DNA of 64,000 bases from Arthrobacter sp. MYb214 (GTDB taxonomy: Bacteria > Actinomycetota > Actinomycetes > Actinomycetales > Micrococcaceae), in NCBI RefSeq assembly GCF_002979865.1, contig NZ_PCPZ01000002.1:186001-250000 (forward strand), read 5' to 3'. The notes below the pieces were generated by a model. It was not told the origin of the DNA and did no database searches. It worked only from the letters and a program-made list of their open reading frames with translations. The translations under genes were made by a program, and so were the position numbers. Of the stretch, positions 7,716 through 17,930 are shown piece after piece; positions within the stretch are counted from its first letter, which is position 1, and every line of letters starts with the position of its first letter.

Positions 7716-8983
7716 CCTCTTCCACCTTGCAGCCGGCAATCAACGTCCTGCCGAGCAAGAAGACCCCGATCATCCTCTCGGTGATCGCAGTGATCGTCTT
7801 CTTCAGCTTCGGCCTGCTGGGCAACGACCAAGCCGCCCACTTTACGCTGAACAGCGCCGGCGACGCCTTCGAGCTGCCCGAACTGGTCTTCCCGGGCCGC
7901 ATCACCAACATCGTGTTCGGCGTGCTGCTGCTGGCCATTGCCGCCTACGCGTGGATGCAGCGCAAGCAGGGCAGGATCCTGGCCACCTGGATGGTCGCCA
8001 TCGCGGCGGTCCTGTTCGTGCTGGGCTTCCTGATCTGGGTGGTTTCCGGCGCCAACATCAACAGCATTTCGCTGGCCAGCCTGCTGGCCGGTGGCGTGGT
8101 GCTGGCCGTGCCGCTGGTCTTCGGTTCGCTTTCGGGCGTGCTGTGCGAGCGTGCCGGCGTGGTCAACATCGCCATCGAGGGCCAGCTGCTGGGCGGTGCT
8201 TTCACCGCGGCACTGGTCGCCTCGCTGACCCAGAGCGCCTTCGCGGGCCTGGTTGCCGCCGGCCTGGCCGGCGCCATGGTCTCGCTGGTCCTGGCGGTCT
8301 TCTCCATCAAGTACGTGGTCAACCAGATCATCGTCGGCGTGGTCCTGAACGTGCTGGTTTCGGGCATCACCGGCTTCCTGTTCACCACCGTGATGCAGGA
8401 GGACCCGGAGCGCTTCAACTCGCCAGCGCACCTGCCGGTCATTGAAATCCCGCTGCTCTCCTCGATCCCGGTCATTGGCCCGATCCTGTTCAAGCAGTCG
8501 GTGATCGGCTACCTGATGTACCTGGCCGTCTTCCTGGTCTGGTTCGGCCTGTTCAAGACCAAGTGGGGCCTGCGCGTGCGCGCCGTGGGCGAGCATCCGA
8601 AGGCAGCCGATACCCTGGGCATCAAGGTCAACGCGATCCGCTTCTGGAATGTCACCCTCGGCGGCATCGTGGCCGGCATCGGCGGTTCCTTCTTCACCCT
8701 GGTGGCCATCGACTCCTTCACCAAGGAAATCTCCGGCGGCCGCGGCTTCATCGCGCTGGCCGCAGTCATCTTCGGCCGGTGGAACCCGATCGGCGCTTTC
8801 CTGGCCGCCCTGCTCTTCGGCTTCGCCGATAACTTGCAGGTGATCCTGACGATCATCGGCACCCCGGTACCAAGCCAGTTCATGGCCATGATGCCTTACC
8901 TGGTGACCATCTTCGCGGTGGCCGGATTGGTGGGGCGTTCGCGCGGACCGGCAGCTGCGGGCGAACCCTACGTGAAGGAATAG
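7712..8983 (+). CDS. Nucleoside ABC importer permease 2 (BPD_transp_2 family)
   Basis: 423 residues, about 10 hydrophobic helices; partner of the 6510 permease and equivalent to NupQ/YufQ. Shows the paralogous motifs VVNIAIEGQLLGGAF, the coupling loop RVRAVGEHPKAADTLGIKV and SGGRGFIALAAVIFGRWNPIGA. The first 110 residues include three helices and a short linker before the conserved core. Starts at GTG 7712, overlapping the previous stop by 4 bp, and ends 9 bp before cdd, so transport and catabolism look co-transcribed. Confidence 0.92.
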   Translation: MTSSTLQPAINVLPSKKTPIILSVIAVIVFFSFGLLGNDQAAHFTLNSAGDAFELPELVFPGRITNIVFGVLLLAIAAYAWMQRKQGRILATWMVAIAAVLFVLGFLIWVVSGANINSISLASLLAGGVVLAVPLVFGSLSGVLCERAGVVNIAIEGQLLGGAFTAALVASLTQSAFAGLVAAGLAGAMVSLVLAVFSIKYVVNQIIVGVVLNVLVSGITGFLFTTVMQEDPERFNSPAHLPVIEIPLLSSIPVIGPILFKQSVIGYLMYLAVFLVWFGLFKTKWGLRVRAVGEHPKAADTLGIKVNAIRFWNVTLGGIVAGIGGSFFTLVAIDSFTKEISGGRGFIALAAVIFGRWNPIGAFLAALLFGFADNLQVILTIIGTPVPSQFMAMMPYLVTIFAVAGLVGRSRGPAAAGEPYVKE

Positions 8984-8992
8984 CGATTTCCC

Positions 8993-9403
8993 ATGAATAG
9001 CAACAACGCGCCGTGGCCGCAGCTCGAAGCTACGGCTGCGGCCGCGCTGTCCCAGGCCTACGCGCCCTACTCCGAGTTCCGGGTGGGTGCCGCGGCACTG
9101 ACCAGCGACGGCCGCCTGATTTCCGGGTGCAACATCGAGAACGCCGCCTACGGGGTCACCCTGTGCGCTGAATGCGCCATGGTGGGCCAGCTCTTCGCCA
9201 CCGGCGGGGGCACCATGGAATACTTCCTGTGCTTCGGCCAGCTGCGCGAGGGCGAGCTCGAACTGATCACCCCGTGCGGCCGGTGCCGCCAGCTGCTTTT
9301 CGAGCACCGCGGGGCGCAGCTGCTGATCAAGACAGCCCGCGGCATCGTGGGAATCGACGACCTCTTGCCTGACGCGTTCGGGCCGCAGAATCTCAACTTC
9401 TAG
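8993..9403 (+). CDS. cdd: Cytidine deaminase (tetrameric zinc type)
   Basis: 136 residues, the usual length for homotetrameric CDA. Deaminates cytidine and deoxycytidine to uridine and deoxyuridine in the cytosol. Zinc site: CAECAMVG (Cys-Ala-Glu, catalytic Glu) plus PCGRCRQLLFEH (Cys-X2-Cys). Substrate ribose-binding motif FRVGAAAL and GCNIENAAYG are present. ATG 8993 has AAGGAA upstream within the end of the permease gene. Feeds deoA, which starts 43 bp after its stop. Confidence 0.95.
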   Translation: MNSNNAPWPQLEATAAAALSQAYAPYSEFRVGAAALTSDGRLISGCNIENAAYGVTLCAECAMVGQLFATGGGTMEYFLCFGQLREGELELITPCGRCRQLLFEHRGAQLLIKTARGIVGIDDLLPDAFGPQNLNF

Positions 9404-9446
9404 CGCCGGAGCACACCGGCCAACAGCAGAATGGAAGGTGCCTGAT

Positions 9447-10760
9447 ATGGCTACCGAGCAATTCAGTGCCGTCGAAGTCATCCGCGCCAAGCGCGATGGC
9501 GGCGAACTGAGCAACGAGATGATCGACTGGACCATCGATGCCTACACCCGCGGGGCCATCGCCGAAGAGCAAATGTCCGCGCTGAATATGGCCATCTACT
9601 TCCAGGGCATGAACCGCAACGAGATCTCGCGCTGGACCACCGCGATGATCAACTCCGGGGAACGCATGGACTTCTCTGCCCTCACCGACCCGTCGGGCAA
9701 GAAGCTGGCCACCACCGACAAGCACTCCACCGGCGGCGTGGGGGACAAGATCACCTTGCCGCTGGCTCCGCTGGTCGCCAGCTTCGGCGTGGCCGTCCCG
9801 CAGCTCTCGGGCCGCGGGCTGGGCCACACCGGCGGCACCCTGGACAAGCTCGAAGCCATTCCCGGCTGGAAGGCGGACCTGTCCAACGAAGCGCTGTTCT
9901 CCCAGCTGTCCAACGTCGGCGCGGTCATCTGCGCCGCCGGCACCGGACTGGCTCCGGCGGACAAGAAGCTCTACGCCCTGCGCGATGTCACCGCCACCGT
10001 GGAAGCCATCCCGCTGATCGCGTCCTCGATCATGAGCAAGAAGATCGCCGAAGGCACCGGCACCCTGGTGCTGGATGTGAAGGTCGGCTCCGGCGCGTTC
10101 ATGAAGGACGAGGCCATGGCCCGCGAACTGGCCGAGACGATGGTGAACCTGGGCACCGATGCGTCGGTGAACACCGTGGCGCTGCTGACCAACATGGAAA
10201 CCCCGCTGGGCCTGACCGCCGGCAACGCCATCGAGGTCGAGGAATCCGTTGAGGTCCTGGCCGGCGGCGGACCAGAGGACGTCGTGGAGCTGACCGTGGC
10301 CCTGGCCACCGAGATGCTTGCCGGGGCAGGCATCAAGGATGTGGATGTCGCCGGTGCGCTGAAGAACGGCAAGGCCATGGACATCTGGCGCAAGATGATC
10401 GCGGCCCAGGGCGGCGACCCGGATGCCAAGCTGCCGGTAGCCAAGGAATCGCACACCGTGGTGGCGCCCGCCGAGGGCGTGCTGATCAAGCTCGACGCGA
10501 TGGACATCGGCCTGGCCGCCTGGACCCTGGGCGCAGGACGTGCCCGCAAGGAAGACAGCGTCCAGGCCGGCGCCGGCGTGCGCATGCACGTGAAGCCAGG
10601 TGCCTTGGTTCGCCGTGGCGAGCCGATTGCCACCTTGCTGACCGACACCCCGGCCAAGATGGAGCGTGCCATCGAACTGGTCCAGCGCGCCATCATGATC
10701 GGTTCGGCCGATGACCGTCCGGACACCCGCCTGATCCTGGACCGCATCGCTGCCAAGTAG
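9447..10760 (+). CDS. deoA: Pyrimidine-nucleoside / thymidine phosphorylase
   Basis: About 437 residues. Phosphorolyses thymidine/uridine-type nucleosides to base plus (deoxy)ribose-1-phosphate. Signature region KHSTGGVGDKITLPLAP then SGRGLGHTGGTLDKLEAIPG, the family hallmark; VLDVKVGSGAFMK and the C-terminal lipoyl-like alpha/beta domain (GAGRARKEDSVQAGAGV) follow. I chose ATG 9447, 8 nt after GGAAGG, over the GTG at 9438. Last gene of the transport-salvage operon; a strong terminator follows. Whether it is thymidine-specific or broad (Pdp-like) cannot be told by eye. Confidence 0.93.
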   Translation: MATEQFSAVEVIRAKRDGGELSNEMIDWTIDAYTRGAIAEEQMSALNMAIYFQGMNRNEISRWTTAMINSGERMDFSALTDPSGKKLATTDKHSTGGVGDKITLPLAPLVASFGVAVPQLSGRGLGHTGGTLDKLEAIPGWKADLSNEALFSQLSNVGAVICAAGTGLAPADKKLYALRDVTATVEAIPLIASSIMSKKIAEGTGTLVLDVKVGSGAFMKDEAMARELAETMVNLGTDASVNTVALLTNMETPLGLTAGNAIEVEESVEVLAGGGPEDVVELTVALATEMLAGAGIKDVDVAGALKNGKAMDIWRKMIAAQGGDPDAKLPVAKESHTVVAPAEGVLIKLDAMDIGLAAWTLGAGRARKEDSVQAGAGVRMHVKPGALVRRGEPIATLLTDTPAKMERAIELVQRAIMIGSADDRPDTRLILDRIAAK

Positions 10761-10783
10761 CCGAATCCGGATGGGCGCTCAAG

Positions 10784-10817
10784 GAGCCGGGAAACACGTT
10801 GCCGTGTTTCCCGGCTC
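10784..10817 (+). terminator. Strong terminator closing the nucleoside-salvage operon
   Basis: GAGCCGGGAAACACG (10784-10798) and CGTGTTTCCCGGCTC (10803-10817) form a perfect 15-bp stem with tetraloop TTGC, followed by TTTCG. It lies 24 nt after the deoA stop. Confidence 0.85.
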
Positions 10818-11217
10818 TTTCGCTTGCCGGCGACCGATCCGCTGGCAATCAGTGCCCCGCTCCAGAAACATCGGGAGCCTGGTCGCCCTGCGAGTGCTCT
10901 TCCCCGGCCTCGCTGCCTGCAGCAGCTGGGCTTTTCTTTTCCGGAGGGCTCTGCAGGTCCGTTCGTCTTCGAAGTTGCGGTAGCAATGGCCTGGCATCCT
11001 GGTGGTTCCCAGGCCAGCTGCCGCAGTGGAAGTTCCCAGAAAGTTCCCGGGAACAATAACGGCGTAGTCAAACGTTAGTCAGTTAACTCCTACCTGGGTA
11101 GCAGATGGGAATTGTCCACAACGCAACGTAAGCAGGATGCGCGCAGGTGAGTTCTCGAGCGAAAATGGAGAGACATTCAGCGCATGGAGCGCCTTGGGAA
11201 AGTAGATGTAGGCACGC
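10818..11217. other. Non-coding gap before dedA
   Basis: 400 bp between the deoA terminator and dedA. Short open frames exist on both strands but none has a ribosome site together with coding-like composition. The region from about 11060 to 11217 is less GC-rich and likely carries the dedA promoter; I cannot place hexamers with confidence. Confidence 0.5.
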
Positions 11218-11892
11218 ATGGAATTAGTCAATGAGGCAATCACGCAGGCCGCCAGCGCATGGTGGATCCTGCCGTTATTGTTTCTGTTCTGCATGATCGA
11301 TGCGATTTTCCCCCTCGTCCCGAGTGAATCCTTTTTGGTTTCGCTGGCCGCGGTCGGCGTCCACACCGGTGTTCCCAACCTTGTCTTGATTGGCTTGCTC
11401 GGTGCCGGCGGTGCCTTGCTCGGCGACCAGATCACGTACGCCATCGGACGCAAGATCGGATCCAGGGGCTTCAAGTGGATGCGCGGGCAACGCGCGCAGC
11501 GGGTGCTGAACTATGCCGAGAAGAAACTTGAAACCTCGGGCGCTCTGCTGATTTTCACGGCCCGATACATCCCGATTGGCCGAGTGGCCGTGAACCTGAC
11601 CGCGGGCGCCACCGGATTCAGCCACAAGCGCTTCACCCTCTTCGACACCATCGGCGTGCTGACCTGGGCCGCCTACTCCGTCAGCATCGGTGCGCTGGCC
11701 GGCAACTGGATGCACGACAACAAGCTGCTGGGCATTGCAGTTTCCATTGTCATCGCCGTAGTGCTCGGATTCGTCATCGACCGGATCGTCAGCTGGGTGC
11801 TGGATCGCCTGCATCGGCGCGCGGCGAAGCGCGAAGGGCACCCGGTGCAACCAGCCAGGCAGACCGTCCCGCCAACCCCTGACGAGGGTTAA
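11218..11892 (+). CDS. DedA-family membrane protein
   Basis: 224 residues with 4-5 hydrophobic segments and the SNARE-associated (PF09335) core: FPLVPSESFLVSLAA near the N-terminus, then the signature FTARYIPIGRVAVNLTAGAT with its Arg and Gly residues. DedA/VTT proteins act as phospholipid or undecaprenyl-phosphate scramblases/flippases and are needed for membrane homeostasis (family knowledge). The basic C-terminus RRAAKREGH is cytosolic. ATG 11218 has only a weak upstream purine stretch. The gene sits alone between salvage genes; a functional link is not implied. Confidence 0.85.
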   Translation: MELVNEAITQAASAWWILPLLFLFCMIDAIFPLVPSESFLVSLAAVGVHTGVPNLVLIGLLGAGGALLGDQITYAIGRKIGSRGFKWMRGQRAQRVLNYAEKKLETSGALLIFTARYIPIGRVAVNLTAGATGFSHKRFTLFDTIGVLTWAAYSVSIGALAGNWMHDNKLLGIAVSIVIAVVLGFVIDRIVSWVLDRLHRRAAKREGHPVQPARQTVPPTPDEG

Positions 11893-11900
11893 CCTCCCGT

Positions 11901-11916
11901 ATTGATCAGGGTCACA
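11901..11916 (+). promoter_or_regulatory. Weak CRP-like half-palindrome upstream of add
   Basis: ATTGA-TCAGGG-TCACA: right half matches TCACA, left half has two mismatches to TGTGA, spacer 6. Centre about 75 bp upstream of the inferred add start. Only suggestive. Confidence 0.25.
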
Positions 11917-11970
11917 TAGTGGCTCGCAGATCTTTACCCGTAGGAGCTGTCAGTTCCACGAAAATGCGAC

Positions 11971-11976
11971 TAGGCT
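11971..11976 (+). promoter_or_regulatory. add: -10 element for leaderless add
   Basis: TAGGCT ends 7 nt before the GTG start codon at 11984, so transcription should begin at or next to the start codon; no ribosome-binding site could fit. Confidence 0.55.
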
Positions 11977-11983
11977 CAGTGGT

Positions 11984-13177
11984 GTGACTGAAGAAATGAT
12001 TCATACTGACTACGATCCCGAATTCGATTTCCGGGATCTGCCTAAAGTTTCGCTCCATGACCACCTCGACGGTGGTTTGCGCCCTCAGACGATCATCGAG
12101 CTGGCCGCCGAGATTGGACACGAGCTGCCAGAGACCGAAGCAGAAGCTTTGGGCGAATGGTTCCGTGAATCAGCCGACTCCGGCTCGCTGCCACGCTACC
12201 TGGAAACCTTCGAGCACACCGTCGCGGTCATGCAGACCCGAGATGCGCTGATCCGCGTTGCCCGCGAATTCGTAGAGGACCTCGCTGAAGACGGTGTCAT
12301 CTACGGCGAAGTCCGCTATGCACCAGAGCAGCACCGCCGCGAAGGCTTGAGCCTGGACGACGTCGTCGACGCCATCCAGGAAGGCCTGGACCAGGCCTGC
12401 GAGCAGCTCAACGCCGAGGGCCACCCGATGCAGATCGGCCAGATCGTTACCGCCATGCGCCACAGCGACCAAGGCGTGGAAATCGCCAAGCTGGCCCTGC
12501 GCCACCGTGGTCGCGGAGTCGTCGGTTTCGATATCGCCGGTGCTGAAGATGGCTTCCCGCCCTCAGTGATGAAGGAAGCTTTCGACCTGCTGGCCGAGAA
12601 CCTCTTCCCAACCACCGTGCACGCTGGCGAAGCAGCCGGCCTGGATTCCATCAAGGAAGCCATCCTGATCGGCCGCGCCCAGCGCCTGGGCCACGGAGTC
12701 CGCGTAGCCGAGGACATCGAGATCGAGTTCGGAGCTATCGACGAGAACGGCGAAGAACTCAGCGACGATACCGGCCTGGTATCGCTGGGCCCGGTAGCGA
12801 ACTGGGTCCGCGAACGCGGCATCCCGCTGGAAGTCTGCCCGTCCTCGAACCTGCAGACCGGTGCTACCTCCAAATTCGGCGAAGGCATCGGGAACCACCC
12901 GATCGACCTGCTGGTCCAGACCGGTTTCAATGTCACCATCTCGCCGGATAACCGCCTGATGTCCGGCACCACCTTGTCCGATGAGTTCGAATTGCTGGTA
13001 GAAGCCTTCGACTACGACTTGGAAGATCTGCTGGATCTGACGCTGAACGCCGCCGAAGCTGCCTTCGTCCCGCTGGAAATGCGCGAGCTGCTCGTTGAGT
13101 ACATCAACGACTACTACGACAACCTGCTGGATGACGAGGACTACGACGAAGACGAATACGAAAACGTCGCCGACTAG
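11984..13177 (+). CDS. add: Adenosine deaminase
   Basis: 397 residues. Converts adenosine/deoxyadenosine to inosine forms; a TIM-barrel zinc amidohydrolase. Visible: SLHDHLDGGLRP (metal HxH near residue 25), TVHAGEAAGLDSI (metal His and catalytic Glu), RLGHGVRV and TISPDNRLMSGT (the Asp pair region, in the actinobacterial form with DN). The C-terminus is strikingly acidic (LLDDEDYDEDEYENVAD). GTG 11984 is used because a TAGGCT box ends 7 nt upstream, implying a leaderless message. It completes nucleoside salvage with cdd and deoA but is separately transcribed. Confidence 0.93.
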   Translation: MTEEMIHTDYDPEFDFRDLPKVSLHDHLDGGLRPQTIIELAAEIGHELPETEAEALGEWFRESADSGSLPRYLETFEHTVAVMQTRDALIRVAREFVEDLAEDGVIYGEVRYAPEQHRREGLSLDDVVDAIQEGLDQACEQLNAEGHPMQIGQIVTAMRHSDQGVEIAKLALRHRGRGVVGFDIAGAEDGFPPSVMKEAFDLLAENLFPTTVHAGEAAGLDSIKEAILIGRAQRLGHGVRVAEDIEIEFGAIDENGEELSDDTGLVSLGPVANWVRERGIPLEVCPSSNLQTGATSKFGEGIGNHPIDLLVQTGFNVTISPDNRLMSGTTLSDEFELLVEAFDYDLEDLLDLTLNAAEAAFVPLEMRELLVEYINDYYDNLLDDEDYDEDEYENVAD

Positions 13178-13206
13178 TTCCAGGACCCAGCCGCCAGGCA
13201 ACCACC

Positions 13207-13240
13207 GAAGCCGTCCCTTGCCCAAGCAAGGGGCGGCTTC
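13207..13240. terminator. Bidirectional terminator between add and aldehyde dehydrogenase
   Basis: GAAGCCGTCCCTTGC (13207-13221) pairs with GCAAGGGGCGGCTTC (13226-13240), 15 bp with one G-T pair, loop CCAA. It sits between convergent genes and reads similarly from both sides. Confidence 0.8.
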
Positions 13241-13264
13241 GCTGGTTCCAAGGGCAGGTGGTTC

Positions 13265-14755
13265 CTAGAACGGGTACTGCTTCTTGGTGGACTGCACGCC
13301 GACCCAGTGATCGGTGGTGAATTCCTCGATAGCCCACTCGCCGTTGAAACGGCCCAGACCCGAATTCTTCTCGCCACCGAACATCACATGCGGTTCATCA
13401 TTGACGGTGATGTCATTGACGTGAGTCATCCCGGCCTTGATGCCGCGGGCAAAGGCGACGCCCTTCTCCAGGTTTTGCGTGAAAACGGCCGAGGACAAGC
13501 CGAATTCGGTGTCGTTGGCCAGTTCCAGCGCATGCTCTTCGGAGTCGGCCTTGGCGATGCCCACGACCGGACCGAAGATCTCCTCGCGGAACAGTTCCAT
13601 GCCGCTGGTGACATCTGCGAAGACGTGGGGAGAGACCACACGGCCTGTGATCGAACCTGCCAGGACTTCGCGGGCGCCCTGGCCACGTGCGGTCTTGATC
13701 TTGCCGCTCACCGACGCCAACTGCGCATCATTGATGATCGGTCCCACGAGGTTGGCTGGATCGGCGGCATCGCCATAGCCGAGCTTGCCGACCTGCTCGA
13801 TGAACTTCTCGATGAAGGCCTCGTAGACCGGAGCCTGGACGATGATGCGGTTGATGGCCATGCAGATCTGCCCCTGGTGCAAGAACTTGCCCAGGGTCGC
13901 GGCCTTGGCTGCTTCGTCAAGATCAGCGTCTTCGAGCACGACGAATGGCGCGTTGCCGCCAAGCTCCAGCGTCACGCGTTTCATGTGCTCGCCGCTGACC
14001 GCGATTTTCCCGACGTTCTTGCCCACCGGAGTCGAACCGGTGAACGAAACCAGCGACGGGGTCCGATGCGCCACGAAGTAATCGCCGATTTCCGAACCGG
14101 ACCCAACCACTGCGTTCAGCACGCCATCTGGCAGGCCAGCCTCGGCGAAAGCCTTGGCCAGGACCAAGGCTCCCACCAGCGGGGTATCCGAGGCGGGTTT
14201 GAGCACCACCGCATTGCCCAGGGCCAGGGCGGGCGCTACGGACCGGGCCGACAGCAGCAGCGGGAAGTTCCACGGGCTGATGACGCCCACTACGCCGACC
14301 GGTTCGCGGTAGACCCGGTTCTCCTTGCCCTCGGCATTGGAGGGCAGGATCTTGCCGTGCACCCGGGTGGGGAAGGTGGCTGCTTCGCGGATGGCAGCGA
14401 TGGTGCCGCCCAGTTCGATGTTCGCCTTCAACTGCGTGGAACCGGACTCGGCGGTCAACAGCGCCAGGATGCCCTCGAAGTTCGACTGCAGGTAGTCGGC
14501 GGCCTGGTTCAGGACCTTCGAGCGCTTGCCGGGGGAGAGCGCCGCCCAGCCTGGCTGCGCAGCGGCGGCAGCGCCATAGGCGTCGTCGACGTCTTGGGTC
14601 GAGGCCTGGCGGATCTCGGCCAGGAGCGAGTCATCGAAAGGGTTGGCAGTGCGCAGGATGCGCTCGGAGCGCCCCTCAACCCACTGGCCGCCGATGAAGA
14701 GTTTGGCTGGAAGCTGATCCAGGAATTCCAGCTGGGCGGTGTCTTGGACGGTCAT
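13265..14755 (-). CDS. NAD(P)-dependent aldehyde dehydrogenase (benzaldehyde/vanillin-dehydrogenase-like)
   Basis: 496 residues, normal ALDH length. Oxidises an aldehyde to the acid. Motifs: [20 protein letters not shown] (nucleotide-binding), [13 protein letters not shown] (Rossmann turn), [20 protein letters not shown] (general-base Glu), [12 protein letters not shown] (catalytic Cys) and [10 protein letters not shown]. Start ATG 14755 follows AAGGAT; a TTG at 14761 is also in frame. Context gives no pathway: it is flanked by add (convergent) and mazG (divergent). Resemblance to aromatic-aldehyde dehydrogenases is an impression from the active-site stretches and would need a tree. Confidence 0.88.
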   Translation of the reverse strand: MTVQDTAQLEFLDQLPAKLFIGGQWVEGRSERILRTANPFDDSLLAEIRQASTQDVDDAYGAAAAAQPGWAALSPGKRSKVLNQAADYLQSNFEGILALLTAESGSTQLKANIELGGTIAAIREAATFPTRVHGKILPSNAEGKENRVYREPVGVVGVISPWNFPLLLSARSVAPALALGNAVVLKPASDTPLVGALVLAKAFAEAGLPDGVLNAVVGSGSEIGDYFVAHRTPSLVSFTGSTPVGKNVGKIAVSGEHMKRVTLELGGNAPFVVLEDADLDEAAKAATLGKFLHQGQICMAINRIIVQAPVYEAFIEKFIEQVGKLGYGDAADPANLVGPIINDAQLASVSGKIKTARGQGAREVLAGSITGRVVSPHVFADVTSGMELFREEIFGPVVGIAKADSEEHALELANDTEFGLSSAVFTQNLEKGVAFARGIKAGMTHVNDITVNDEPHVMFGGEKNSGLGRFNGEWAIEEFTTDHWVGVQSTKKQYPF

Positions 14756-14853
14756 TGGCAATCCTTCGCGTCGTCGGGATGAACTACGGCCATGCTAGCC
14801 CGAATGGGCAGCAATGGGCAGCTCCTGGGCCGCAGGCTGAAAGCCCGCTTCGA

Positions 14854-14859
14854 TAGCAT
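14854..14859 (+). promoter_or_regulatory. -10 element for leaderless mazG
   Basis: TAGCAT, then 6 nt, then ATG 14866. No ribosome-binding site between them. Confidence 0.5.
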
Positions 14860-14865
14860 GTTCCT

Positions 14866-15564
14866 ATGCCGGAGAACAGAACGCAGCTAGACCAGCTCAA
14901 CGCCACCGTACGGACCCTTCGCAGCAGATGCGCCTGGACTGGCGCGCTGACTCACGAGTCGCTGCGCACCTACCTCATTGAGGAAAGCTATGAGGTGCTG
15001 GACGCCATCGCTGAACGGAACCCGGATCTGTTGAAGGAGGAGCTGGGGGACTTGTTCTTCCAGATCCTGCTGCATTCGCTGATCGCCGAGGAGCAAGACC
15101 ATTTCGGCCTGGAAGATGTCGCCGAAACGCTGAATGCGAAGCTATTGCGCCGCAACCGGCATATTTTCGACGAGCAGGGCCAGGTCCGCCAGGACGTCAT
15201 CACGGATGTGGATGAGATTATCCGCGTGTGGGATGCGGCGAAGCAGGCCGAACGCGCCGGCCAGCCGAAGAAGCGGAAGAACGCGGGACTGCCCGCTGGG
15301 CTGCCGTCCCTGGCGCTCGCGCAGAAATTGCTTGATCGCCATGCCAGAGCAGGATCGGCACAGCCCGCGGCCGGGCTTGTCACCGAGCAGGTTCGTGAGC
15401 GAATCGTCGACGAGTTCTCCCTGGCTAAGGAATTAATGGCCCTGTCAGCGAGGGCCGAGGAGCTGGGCCTGGATGCCGAATCGGTGCTGCGTGCGGCCCT
15501 GGGCCAGCAATACGGCGCGGAAACTGGCGCAACAACATCGCCCAAATCACCTTCGAAGCGCTAG
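14866..15564 (+). CDS. mazG: MazG-family nucleoside triphosphate pyrophosphohydrolase
   Basis: 232 residues. All-alpha NTP pyrophosphatase thought to clean damaged or non-canonical nucleotides. The metal-binding motif is clear: EESYEVLDAI (ExxE) followed by KEELGDLFFQILLHS (ExxD). One complete MazG domain at the N-terminus and a helical C-terminal half rather than two full copies. Upstream of enolase, the same relative order as mazG-eno in mycobacteria (general knowledge). Likely leaderless from TAGCAT at 14854. Confidence 0.9.
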   Translation: MPENRTQLDQLNATVRTLRSRCAWTGALTHESLRTYLIEESYEVLDAIAERNPDLLKEELGDLFFQILLHSLIAEEQDHFGLEDVAETLNAKLLRRNRHIFDEQGQVRQDVITDVDEIIRVWDAAKQAERAGQPKKRKNAGLPAGLPSLALAQKLLDRHARAGSAQPAAGLVTEQVRERIVDEFSLAKELMALSARAEELGLDAESVLRAALGQQYGAETGATTSPKSPSKR

Positions 15565-15614
15565 GCTAGAGACAGGCAATGGCGCCGACGGTCTTATCAG
15601 CGACCGCTGGTTGA

Positions 15615-16937
<1,323 letters not shown>

Positions 16938-16955
16938 TTTTCAGTAATAGCGAAT

Positions 16956-16986
16956 AAGCTCGTCGGTAGTGGATACCGGCGGGCTT
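16956..16986 (+). terminator. Terminator after eno
   Basis: AAGCTCGTCGGTA (16956-16968) pairs with TACCGGCGGGCTT (16974-16986), 13 pairs including G-T, 5-nt loop, followed by TTCG. Confidence 0.8.
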
Positions 16987-17061
16987 TTCGTTATTTAATG
17001 GAATTATCTTGCCAAGTCCACGGCAACACCGCACGAAAAGCACCACGGGAATTGGGGGAGT

Positions 17062-17901
17062 ATGGCTCAGCGACCACCGCGAATGCCTCGCCGTAATACT
17101 CCGGATCCGGCCGAAGAAGCCGTAATAACCCCGGTTGACCAGACGAAACATGACGGCGCAGGTTCCGAAGCTGAACCGCCTACCGACGCTCTGCGCATCG
17201 TCAGGCCACAAGTGCAGGCCAGGCAAACTCCTGCAACGCCGCGCCCACCGAAGGCCGCTCCCGCTGCGCAGAAGCCCAGAAGCGTTGCAGCACAGCCGAA
17301 ATCGACGGCACGCCCAGCGTCAGATGCGTCACGTGAGCCGAAAAAATTTGCAGGAAATTACGCGCCGAAGCCGAAGGTGCCGCTGCGCGAACGTGCCAAG
17401 GAAAAGCAGAACGAACGCCGACGCGATGACCGGGTGAAGTTCTCTGCTGCCGTACGCCGCAAGCCGGGGCAGAAGCCGTCTGGCCAGAACCACGTCCCCG
17501 AGGGCGAACCCGTTGCTGCGCACCGGTTTTCCGGCCGTATCGCCGCCTTGATCGTGGTCCTGGCCTTCTTCGCAGTGATGCTCGTGCCCACGGTGAATTT
17601 CTACCGCACGCAGATGGCGGAGCTGAATGAGCTGAATGCCTCGATCGAAGCGCTGGAGACGCAGCGCGATGACCTCAAGGCAGAGATCGCGCGCTGGGAT
17701 GACCCGCTGTACATCAAGCAGCAAGCACGCGAGCGGATAAACTTGGTAATGCCTGGTGAAAAGCTCTACATGGTGGTGGGTGAACGCCCTAAGGATGAAG
17801 AGACGCCCGCCGACGGCAACGGAAGCACCTTCGAGGTGCGCCAGGAACTTCCATGGGTTGATGCTCTGCTCGACTCCGTTCGACGTTCTGCCACTGACTA
17901 A
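17062..17901 (+). CDS. FtsB/DivIC-family septum-formation protein with long basic N-terminal tail
   Basis: 279 residues. Residues 1 to about 155 are low-complexity, rich in Pro, Ala, Arg and Lys and probably disordered in the cytosol. One transmembrane helix follows (RIAALIVVLAFFAVMLVPTV), then a short coiled coil (MAELNELNASIEALETQRDD) and the conserved WDDPLYIKQQARERI motif of FtsB/DivIC proteins, which bridge FtsQ and FtsL at the divisome. Start ATG 17062 follows GGGGGAG. Position between eno and DUF501-ppx matches the mycobacterial order (Rv1023-Rv1026, from memory). The extracellular part is short. Confidence 0.85.
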   Translation: MAQRPPRMPRRNTPDPAEEAVITPVDQTKHDGAGSEAEPPTDALRIVRPQVQARQTPATPRPPKAAPAAQKPRSVAAQPKSTARPASDASREPKKFAGNYAPKPKVPLRERAKEKQNERRRDDRVKFSAAVRRKPGQKPSGQNHVPEGEPVAAHRFSGRIAALIVVLAFFAVMLVPTVNFYRTQMAELNELNASIEALETQRDDLKAEIARWDDPLYIKQQARERINLVMPGEKLYMVVGERPKDEETPADGNGSTFEVRQELPWVDALLDSVRRSATD

Positions 17902-17930
17902 CCACTTTAAACACGAAGAGACTTAAAACC

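Noticed and set aside
7076-9535. Very long minus-strand open frame (about 819 codons) across permease 2, cdd and part of the phosphorylase
   Set aside because: It crosses several real genes on the other strand, has no ribosome site and encodes a biased Gly/His/Arg composition typical of antisense frames in GC-rich DNA.
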